Source: an uncultured Nitrospina sp. (lineage in GTDB: Bacteria; Nitrospinota; Nitrospinia; Nitrospinales; VA-1). Taken from it: 6,219 bases of DNA. The notes below the pieces were generated by a model, which did not search any database, was not told the origin of the DNA, and saw nothing but the letters and a program-made list of their open reading frames with translations. Every line of letters begins with the position of its first letter. Within the stretch, counting starts at the first letter, position 1. A program made the position numbers and the translations under genes. Location: the NCBI GenBank assembly GCA_950072225.1, contig CATMOP010000126.1, forward strand, positions 1-6,219, given 5' to 3'. Below, in pieces: positions 1 to 6,219 of this stretch.

Positions 1-249
1 AACGTTTCTATCCTGGCTATGGCGGTAATTTTTACCGTTCTAATTATATTGATCTTCACCATTAAGCTATTGGTGAAGTTAATCCCCTATGAAGCTCCAC
101 CTCCTAAAGCACCGCGCCGTCAAGCCGCTTCCACTCCTTCTGCAAGTGGCGACCAGGACGATCATGTTGCCGTCATTACAGCGACCTTGGCCATGCACTT
201 GGGAAAGTCTCCTGACGAATTCCGCATCGTCAATATTTCTCAGCTATAA
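1..249 (+). CDS. OadG-family sodium-pump decarboxylase gamma subunit, partial (5' end outside window)
   Basis: This is probably the small membrane-anchored gamma subunit of a Na+-translocating decarboxylase (oxaloacetate, methylmalonyl-CoA or similar), which in known systems holds the carboxyltransferase and membrane beta subunits together. Eighty-two residues are visible. Residues 1-27 are a hydrophobic helix ending in KLLVKL. Residues 29-53 are a Pro/Ala/Ser-rich linker (EAPPPKAPRRQAAS...). Residues 54-78 are a short C-terminal segment with the family-like pattern HVAVITA...LGKSPDEFRIVNI. The first ATG is at 19, but the frame is open back to base 1 (NVSILA) and those residues continue the helix, so the true start is probably upstream. 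The visible length is close to the roughly 80 residues usual for OadG. Partner alpha and beta genes are not in the window and would have to lie upstream. The family call rests on architecture and the C-terminal pattern; the decarboxylase substrate cannot be told. Confidence 0.72.
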   Translation, partial: NVSILAMAVIFTVLIILIFTIKLLVKLIPYEAPPPKAPRRQAASTPSASGDQDDHVAVITATLAMHLGKSPDEFRIVNISQL

Positions 250-343
250 TAGAAAAGTTTGCTGAGCTGATAGCCATGATCTAAATGGCAATCGACCCAG
301 GTTGGTTTGTCGTACCCCCACATCTTAGCCACTACGCATTGAC
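250..343. other. Short intergenic gap before the glycosyltransferase gene
   Basis: These 94 bases separate the OadG-type gene from the glycosyltransferase. The only structures seen are weak: a 5-bp inverted repeat GCCAT (273-277) with ATGGC (285-289), and a 6-bp one CTCAGC (239-244) with GCTGAG (261-266). Neither is followed by a T-run, so neither looks like an intrinsic terminator. There is no purine-rich Shine-Dalgarno sequence in the 20 bases before the ATG at 344. No convincing -35/-10 pair was found, so whether the two genes are co-transcribed remains open. Confidence 0.5.
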
Positions 344-2323
344 ATGCCAAACCCATCTTCTGAAAACCTCACACCAACTCGCATCCTTATACTGCCCATG
401 ATTTTCCTCCTCCTTGGAGCCTTGCTAAGGGGGTACATGATGAACCGGGCGCTGGGTGGGAATGACGAAAACGCCATGCTCATGTATTTCGGTTATTCAT
501 ATCCTGAATATATTGCTTCGAACTACTTCGATGCTAACAATCATATTTTCCATACTCTACTGGTCAATCTCATGAGCAGCTGGTTCGGTGAGGAAAATGC
601 CTTAGCTATCCGGTTCCCTACTTTTGTTTTCGGGATTGCCTGCCTTTGGATGATTTACCTCACAGCATTAGAATTGTTTCATTCGCGAAAAATTGCTAAC
701 ACCGCATTATTGATCGCAGCAGTAAATCCAGTCCACATCCATTATTCGCAGACAGCAAGGGGTTACAGCCTAGTCATGTTCTTTTCGATAGCTGTCATCT
801 ATTACAGTCTGAAGCTTTTGCAGTCCAGCAAAAAGAGGAAAGAAATTATTCCATTGGCCATTTGCGGTTTTTTGTCAGTGTATGTGCTTCCGACCAATGT
901 TTTTTTCCTTTTCGGACTGGCTATTTGGCTGGCCACCATCCTCCTGGTTCCTTCCTTCCTAGAGGAATATGGAATCCCCAAAGAGGAGCGGCGAAATAAA
1001 GCAATCTATTTTTTTGGCGCTGCGGCTTTCATTGCACTTACTTCCTTTCTTGCCTATAGCCCGGTGTTGGAAGAAATGCAGGAAACCGCCCGCACTCATC
1101 AGCTGCTGACCCTCGACACACAGACTGGATCCGCCATCAACCTTACAACTTCCATCATTAAAAAAATTTTCCAAGGACCCCTATTATGGTTTGTTCCGTT
1201 TTTGATAGCAGGAGCTTTTTTCGGTTCCAGGATTCACCGCCCGCGCCTCTTGCTTCTTCTAACAATCTACTTTGTGCCTCTAATCATCACCCTGATTACG
1301 GGTATAGGCGGTTATCCCAGAAACTACCTGTTCAACCTGCCCCTGCTAGCTCTGTTTCTCGCTGCCGGATTCGTTAAGGTCGGAGATTGGATCGAGAAAC
1401 GAACGGGACTTCATGGAGAAAAAAACCGTGTCGCCTGGTGGATCGCAGCATTCTATGCAACGATTTCCCTGGGTATTGTCCTGTTCGAGTATTACCCATC
1501 CATCCAGGTTCCGGACCCCACTTTCTATCAGAAAAATGTGCGGCAAATGACCAGTTCTAATGACCTGCTCCTTATCAGCGACCCAAAAAATTTTTTGTAC
1601 GCGCGAATCACCGCCAGGAAAACCCTATTGCAAATCATACAAGACAATAAACTGACTGGAGTAAAGGCCATTCTTCCTAACTCGGCAAACATCGAAGAAT
1701 ATGAAATCTTTACGACAAAAGGACCTTTTCCCATCTTCAATGGCTTGCCGAATCTGCAAGACCTGCATTCAATAAGCTTGGATGAGGAAAGAAAGATGAT
1801 CTCCATTACGGGGAACGAATCCATATCAGTTCTGTCAAAGGATTTCGAAGCGGATTCCCAGTGGCAAAAGGTTTCGGGCAATGGTGAATTTTTAAAATTA
1901 GATACCCATGTTTTATTTGGAAAACATTCGCTGGAGGTACGGGCTTCGTCTGAGCAACGCATGGTCTTGGGAGCCCCGGTTCGGGGAAATTTTCCTATCG
2001 TCAAACCCAGCCTGATCGTTCTGACCTGGGCCAGTAAAAAATTTGACAGGAAAACCATTGCCTATCATCCCATCCTTATTGCCCAAGCGGAGTTCAATGG
2101 AACGATCCAAACCTTCCAGATGAAAACTGGAAAGATTAATGACGGAATCAATATACAAATCAAGGAAAACCCGAGCAGCTCTGAAACTTATCACTGGTTC
2201 GTCAGATCCGCGATTGGAATCCTTCCTCCAGGACGCTATACATTTAAAATCATGCTAAATTGCGATGCTGGGCAACGGATTCTCTATGACGGTCTGCGTC
2301 TGTTTTTTATCGAGCTTGCCTGA
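344..2323 (+). CDS. GT-C fold membrane glycosyltransferase, GT39/PMT_2-like, with C-terminal beta-sandwich-like domain
   Basis: This is probably an inner-membrane enzyme that transfers a sugar from a polyprenyl-phosphate carrier to a protein, lipid or glycan acceptor on the periplasmic face; donor and acceptor cannot be told. Residues 12-33 form the first transmembrane helix. GGNDENAM (38-45) follows, placing acidic residues D41/E42 where the GT-C catalytic Asp is expected at the start of the first periplasmic loop. Further family-like patterns are NHIFHTLL (66-73), the R90-F91-P92 segment, SQTARGYSL (135-143) and PRNYLFNLP (325-333). About ten hydrophobic helices run to residue 382. Residues 383-659 are soluble and probably periplasmic. 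The last part (about 495-659) has FE..., GKHSLEVRA and ILYDGLRLFF patterns suggestive of a carbohydrate-binding-like beta-sandwich. The ATG at 344 is chosen because a stop lies in frame at 326-328 and the start keeps the first helix, although no Shine-Dalgarno is visible. The gene is intact. Confidence 0.85.
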   Translation: MPNPSSENLTPTRILILPMIFLLLGALLRGYMMNRALGGNDENAMLMYFGYSYPEYIASNYFDANNHIFHTLLVNLMSSWFGEENALAIRFPTFVFGIACLWMIYLTALELFHSRKIANTALLIAAVNPVHIHYSQTARGYSLVMFFSIAVIYYSLKLLQSSKKRKEIIPLAICGFLSVYVLPTNVFFLFGLAIWLATILLVPSFLEEYGIPKEERRNKAIYFFGAAAFIALTSFLAYSPVLEEMQETARTHQLLTLDTQTGSAINLTTSIIKKIFQGPLLWFVPFLIAGAFFGSRIHRPRLLLLLTIYFVPLIITLITGIGGYPRNYLFNLPLLALFLAAGFVKVGDWIEKRTGLHGEKNRVAWWIAAFYATISLGIVLFEYYPSIQVPDPTFYQKNVRQMTSSNDLLLISDPKNFLYARITARKTLLQIIQDNKLTGVKAILPNSANIEEYEIFTTKGPFPIFNGLPNLQDLHSISLDEERKMISITGNESISVLSKDFEADSQWQKVSGNGEFLKLDTHVLFGKHSLEVRASSEQRMVLGAPVRGNFPIVKPSLIVLTWASKKFDRKTIAYHPILIAQAEFNGTIQTFQMKTGKINDGINIQIKENPSSSETYHWFVRSAIGILPPGRYTFKIMLNCDAGQRILYDGLRLFFIELA

Positions 2324-2325
2324 AA

Positions 2326-2357
2326 CTGTTTTCATTGCGGGGAAACAGCGATTTTTT
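2326..2357 (+). terminator. Probable Rho-independent terminator of the glycosyltransferase gene
   Basis: CTGTTTTC (2326-2333) can pair with GGAAACAG (2341-2348), giving an 8-bp stem with one G-T wobble and a 7-base loop (2334-2340). After a 3-base spacer CGA comes a run of six T (2352-2357). It begins just after the glycosyltransferase stop codon and lies between two convergent genes. Read on the minus strand, the same hairpin is followed by only three T, so it may also slow transcription from the AsmA-like gene, but less convincingly. The stem is AT-rich, so its strength is uncertain. Confidence 0.6.
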
Positions 2358-2367
2358 CAACAATCCT

Positions 2368-5300
2368 TTAATCATCCGCAGGGGTTGCAGAAGGTAATTG
2401 AGTCGCTTTGGGTAGGTTATCCGTGATAGGAGCAAGGAGTTCCTGCGGAGCCTGCAGAATGGCCTGAAAAATTCCCATGACCCGTTTCCCCAAGGACGTA
2501 AAAGGAGTCAATGTAATATCTGGATTATTAAAATCTCCTTTTACGGTGTAATAGGTTTTCAATATGCTTTTTTCATCCCCGCCGGTAATGATTTTTCCCA
2601 CTACAGGAATTTGGGTCAGGAACCGGTCGAGCCCTGCCAAGGGAGCAATTCCGACCACGGTATCCATTTGATTGTTCACCAAGTCAAAAGTGCCGACTAT
2701 GGAGGTTCTTCGATTTTCTGTTTCGATCACAAAGTTCTGCGTTTTAAAAATCCCGTCTTTAGCAACAAAATCTCCGGAGATCTGTTTAAAGGAAGATGCT
2801 GCATCTTTTTTCAAAGGGTTCGGTTGGGGAATTGAACTGAACAGCCTGCGAACCCCTCTTTTAAGCTTTTCCAGGTTTATGTTTCCGGATTGGATATCCA
2901 GGGATAAATTTCCGGACAAGGATCTGAAAATTTCCTTCCAATCCTTTCCACTGCCTTTCAGACGAGCATCAACCGTTTTCACATCCCCGCTCAAACTGTT
3001 TTCAAAAATATTGCCAAAAAAACTGAACAGGTTTTTTGTCTCCATATCCCGAGCCTGAACGCTTCCCTCAAAATGGCCGACACCCTTTGCGTCGATCAAT
3101 ATCCGTCCACCACTATTGACAGATGAGTTGGAATCAAAAACCAGGTCCTTCATTTCTATTTCCCGGTTTTTAAGCACAATGCTTCCGACAACCTTATCCA
3201 GGGTAAAAAGTTTGTAGCCCAATTTATCCAGGTCAAATCTTATCTCTCCTTTCCCCTTGGCAAAAAACTCAGATTGGTTCAATCGGTCTATGAAAGAAGT
3301 TTCTTCGCCTTGCGGCTCAGGTAAAAGCTCATCAATATTCAGTCTCTCACCGGTTAGATTCAGGTCCAGGCTAGGGGCATCGCCTCTTTTATAAACGCCT
3401 GAAAACTTGAGCGCACTTTGACCGGACTTGATATTTCCGGAACGAATGTCCAGGCGGCCTTCTTTAAATATCAGGCTGGCATTTACCATCAAGGGGGATA
3501 AAAAGTTTTTTGGGCGGATTTTCAGCTCCTTAAATTTCATTTCACCTTCAAACTTTGAATCCTGAAGGTTATTCAAGTTACCAGAACCGGTAATTTTAAA
3601 ATCGAGGGCTCCGTCCATCTCTGCATCAAGAAATTGAAAGAACTGCCGGGAAGGATAAACCTGAAAATTATCGGAAGCCACGCTGATCGTGTATTTCGGG
3701 TTGTCAAGATCGGGAATGCCAGCAGATCCGGAGACCTGGTTCCCGCCCAGTTCATAAGACCAACTATCGATGATAATACCGCCATTTTTTAAAACGCTCC
3801 CTTTGGCTTTAAATTTATTCAACGCGTTCGACCGTTTTTTCATAAAGCCGGGAATTTGATATTCCACCTGGGTCAGATCGGCTTGATGTTCAAACTTAAA
3901 AGAATCCAGGTTTCCATTCAGATTTAAGGAAACGTGGGCCGGTCCCGCAAATTTGAAGTCCTTGAAAAGGGGGATATCCTTCAAGTCGGTATGCACAAGT
4001 TCCGGGAAGTTCAGGCGGAGAGCGTACTCCAGTTTCTTGATATTTTTGCGGTCGATTTCCCCTTCAAGCTGAAACGGTGAATCGCCATACCGGCCGTTCC
4101 AGCTCTCCAGCCTTATCTTTCCATCTCCATAGGAGATATTGCCGTTCAGGTCCATCATCGCCATCAACCGGTCAGGATATTTCATAGAGAGGTTTTTTAA
4201 CTCTATTTTTCCCCACTCCTTTTCGGTTTCTGGCTTGGCCGGGTTGCCCTGCGACCGGTATTTCAGAACCAGCCTGCCGGAAACAAAATCCAGCTCCTCT
4301 TTCAAGCCCACCAGAGCATCTTCAGAATCATCAGACAAAACATATCGCAAATCGCTGGAAGCTAAATTGTAGGTCGCTGACATTTTTTCCAGAGGTTCTC
4401 CATTGCTGAAACCCATCTCCCCATTCAAATCTGAAAAAGCGCTCTTGGAAAAATTACCGGAAAGATTGTCAAACTTGATAACCGGAATCCAGTAGGCATC
4501 CCTTCGCTTTGCCGCCTCCGGAGTGTGGGAGTAAATAATATTTCCATTGAGATTTTCCAGCCGTGGCCCAAATCCTTCCTCATTGAGTGAAACATTCTTA
4601 AGACCTATTCTACCGGTGATCGCCAGCCTGTCAAAATCATCAAGCGGACCTTTCACGTTCAGGCGGACTTTTGCGGTTCCTTCAAAGTTATCGTAGACCG
4701 CAATGGAATCGAGCAAGGGGTGACCCTTAAAAATCCGTTTGAGCGTTTCATGAAACTGGCTCATCTCAACTTCGTTTTCGACTTTAAGGTCTACCCTGGG
4801 CCGCGTCATGAAGTTATTGATGGTTCCATGCACATTGGTGATGGGCTGATTTTCATACCGGGCTTTGGTAATATGAAGAGTGGCATTTCCCTTGTTCACC
4901 TTGAAAGTTCCCGTCACATTCTGCAACGCCGGAAGGGGAGACTGCCAGTCCACATGCTTCATTTTCAATTCCGAAGAAATTAAACTCCGGTTTTTTTCCT
5001 GTGCCAATTCCCGAAGCTGATTCAAACTTCCTTCAAATTTCAAAGATTTTATTTTTATCGAACCGTTTTTAAACCGGGACTGTATCAATGCATGATATTC
5101 CTCCGGGAAAAACTTTAACGGCAGGTAATCGATACTTTTATTAACCAGAAACGAATCGGTAACCAGATCAAAAGATACGGAAGGATCATTGGAAAGAAAA
5201 TTTGTAAGGGAACCCTTGGCAGTAAATTTAAATGGCCCCGATTCCGATTTCAATTCTTCGATATAAATTGAGTCCTGATTTAGGGAAACCTTGTACTCCA

Positions 5301-6219
5301 ATCCGCCGCGGTAAGGCACATGGGCATCTCTCAACGTTGGGCGATTTTTATTCAAGTTAGAAGAATATTTCAATGTGCCCTCAGATTTCAGGGCACCACC
5401 CAGATTTCCTGAAAAGCTGGAGTCCAAAGACAACCAGCTGTCCGGAGGAGTTTTTGCCAGCACCTTTTTCAAATAGGGCTGAAAACTTGAAACATTCAGT
5501 TCATGGACCCGGACTTTGCCATTAATGGAAATACCGGTAAACCCCTGGTTTTCGGAAAAATTGTCGAACGCCCCGGAAACCTGGAAAGCAGTCGGTGAAC
5601 CCCCGTTCGGGATCTCCCCTTTCAAGGTGAACTGGAAGGGTGAATCAAGAAGACTTTTCCGCACGGAAAAAGAAATATGCTCCAGATTCAATGGAAGTGG
5701 GTCTTCAGGGGAACGATTAAAATAGTCCTGAAAATGTATGGCTCCGTCTTCCACCATGAGTTGGTTCATGAGACTGACTTTTAGAATTTTGAACAAGTTG
5801 CTTTCGGCAGGCCGGATGATCCACTTTTTCACATCTACTAAACTGAACCGCCCCTTAGCATCACGGACCATCCTGAGAGATAACCCCTGGACAATGATTT
5901 TCTTGACCTCAACACGTTTATCTAACAACGGCAGTAACTGGACCACCACCCAAACACTGCGTGCCGTCAGTTCCGGTTCCTCGGCCCTTCGAGACCTGAC
6001 CGCTACATCTTTCAGACGAATGCTGAGGCCGCGGACAATATCCACCTTCACCTCACCGATTTTCACTTTCCGCCGGGTCAACTCCTCAAGCTTCTCTATA
6101 GCAAGCGCTTTGAATTCTCCCAGGTTGCGCAACTGGTAATAGGCCAGGGAAAAGACGGAGAAAACCACAAGAATCAAAGTAAACAGGGAGTAGAAAATAA
6201 CCCTTTTTCGGAAAATCGC
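2368..6219 (-). CDS. Large AsmA-superfamily (YhdP/TamB-like) periplasm-spanning protein, partial (5' end outside window)
   Basis: This is probably an inner-membrane-anchored bridge protein of the AsmA superfamily, members of which have been implicated in moving phospholipids towards the outer membrane and in envelope integrity. At least 1283 residues are visible. FRKR (3-6) precedes a single transmembrane helix (about 7-28), fitting a cytoplasmic N-terminus. An AsmA-type N-terminal region follows (about 30-130), including TRRKVKIGEV and LLPLLDKRVEVKKI. A very long stretch of alternating beta-strand-like sequence comes next. The C-terminal AsmA/YhdP-like signature is at about 1083-1240: GSGKDWKEIFRSLSGNLSLD, DGIFKTQNFVIET, DLVNNQMDTVVGIAPL and YTVKGDFNNPDITLTPF. 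The length is close to E. coli YhdP (1266) and TamB (1259) and about twice AsmA (617). The first start-like codon is a TTG at 6177, but it falls inside the helix and the frame is open to 6219, so the true start lies beyond the window. No frameshift is seen. Subfamily and cargo are inferred only. Confidence 0.85.
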   Translation of the reverse strand, partial: AIFRKRVIFYSLFTLILVVFSVFSLAYYQLRNLGEFKALAIEKLEELTRRKVKIGEVKVDIVRGLSIRLKDVAVRSRRAEEPELTARSVWVVVQLLPLLDKRVEVKKIIVQGLSLRMVRDAKGRFSLVDVKKWIIRPAESNLFKILKVSLMNQLMVEDGAIHFQDYFNRSPEDPLPLNLEHISFSVRKSLLDSPFQFTLKGEIPNGGSPTAFQVSGAFDNFSENQGFTGISINGKVRVHELNVSSFQPYLKKVLAKTPPDSWLSLDSSFSGNLGGALKSEGTLKYSSNLNKNRPTLRDAHVPYRGGLEYKVSLNQDSIYIEELKSESGPFKFTAKGSLTNFLSNDPSVSFDLVTDSFLVNKSIDYLPLKFFPEEYHALIQSRFKNGSIKIKSLKFEGSLNQLRELAQEKNRSLISSELKMKHVDWQSPLPALQNVTGTFKVNKGNATLHITKARYENQPITNVHGTINNFMTRPRVDLKVENEVEMSQFHETLKRIFKGHPLLDSIAVYDNFEGTAKVRLNVKGPLDDFDRLAITGRIGLKNVSLNEEGFGPRLENLNGNIIYSHTPEAAKRRDAYWIPVIKFDNLSGNFSKSAFSDLNGEMGFSNGEPLEKMSATYNLASSDLRYVLSDDSEDALVGLKEELDFVSGRLVLKYRSQGNPAKPETEKEWGKIELKNLSMKYPDRLMAMMDLNGNISYGDGKIRLESWNGRYGDSPFQLEGEIDRKNIKKLEYALRLNFPELVHTDLKDIPLFKDFKFAGPAHVSLNLNGNLDSFKFEHQADLTQVEYQIPGFMKKRSNALNKFKAKGSVLKNGGIIIDSWSYELGGNQVSGSAGIPDLDNPKYTISVASDNFQVYPSRQFFQFLDAEMDGALDFKITGSGNLNNLQDSKFEGEMKFKELKIRPKNFLSPLMVNASLIFKEGRLDIRSGNIKSGQSALKFSGVYKRGDAPSLDLNLTGERLNIDELLPEPQGEETSFIDRLNQSEFFAKGKGEIRFDLDKLGYKLFTLDKVVGSIVLKNREIEMKDLVFDSNSSVNSGGRILIDAKGVGHFEGSVQARDMETKNLFSFFGNIFENSLSGDVKTVDARLKGSGKDWKEIFRSLSGNLSLDIQSGNINLEKLKRGVRRLFSSIPQPNPLKKDAASSFKQISGDFVAKDGIFKTQNFVIETENRRTSIVGTFDLVNNQMDTVVGIAPLAGLDRFLTQIPVVGKIITGGDEKSILKTYYTVKGDFNNPDITLTPFTSLGKRVMGIFQAILQAPQELLAPITDNLPKATQLPSATPADD

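Noticed and set aside
245..250. Perfect TATAAT matching a sigma-70 -10 box overlapping the stop codon of the OadG-type gene.
   Set aside because: No acceptable -35 hexamer lies 15-19 bases upstream (best candidates match TTGACA at only 2 positions) and there is no extended -10 TG, so the match is probably chance.
239..289. Two small inverted repeats (CTCAGC/GCTGAG and GCCAT/ATGGC) after the OadG-type gene as a possible terminator.
   Set aside because: The stems are 5-6 bp, one loop is 16 bases, and no T-run follows either.
1528..2058. A 176-codon open frame on the minus strand inside the glycosyltransferase gene.
   Set aside because: It lies entirely antisense to a well-supported gene, its translation has no recognisable domain, and it overlaps other antisense frames equally devoid of signal.
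5738..6139. A 133-codon open frame on the plus strand opposite the AsmA-like gene.
   Set aside because: The translation is Ser/Thr/Arg-rich low-information sequence typical of a shadow frame, and the opposite strand codes for a strongly supported protein.
1..6219. Search for a novel multi-gene system, mobile element, CRISPR array, tRNA or other RNA gene.
   Set aside because: Nearly all bases are accounted for by three ordinary genes in recognisable families. No direct-repeat array, transposase, terminal inverted repeats or cloverleaf-like sequence was seen in the two short gaps.

Overview
The window looks like ordinary chromosomal DNA from a Gram-negative (outer-membrane-bearing) bacterium of moderate GC content. 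The strongest evidence is the very long AsmA/YhdP-type protein, a class that spans the periplasm of diderm bacteria. A polyprenyl-phosphate-sugar-type GT-C glycosyltransferase and an OadG-type sodium-pump subunit fit the same picture. The style of the proteins suggests a Desulfobacterota- or Nitrospinota-like lineage, but that is only an impression and cannot be settled from this sequence.

Layout: (1) positions 1-249, plus strand, hold the 3' end of a small OadG-family gene whose start lies before the window. (2) 250-343 is a 94-base gap with no convincing promoter, terminator or Shine-Dalgarno sequence. (3) 344-2323, plus strand, is a complete 659-residue GT39/PMT_2-type membrane glycosyltransferase with a long C-terminal soluble part that ends in a probable beta-sandwich. 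(4) 2324-2367 is a 44-base gap between convergent genes. It contains a good hairpin plus T-run that probably terminates the glycosyltransferase transcript. (5) 2368-6219, minus strand, is an AsmA-superfamily protein of at least 1283 residues. Its reading frame stays open to the end of the window, so its start codon lies outside.

The three genes do not form a recognisable pathway. The OadG fragment points to a decarboxylase sodium-pump operon upstream. The glycosyltransferase probably moves a sugar from a lipid carrier to an acceptor on the periplasmic side. The AsmA-like protein probably helps move or organise phospholipids between inner and outer membrane. The last two both concern the cell envelope, but they are convergent and not co-transcribed. 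I see no RNA gene, mobile element, CRISPR array or defence system, and no evidence for a new multi-gene system. The points most worth a second look are the fused C-terminal domain of the glycosyltransferase, the size and internal repeats of the AsmA-like protein, and the misleading start sites at both window edges.
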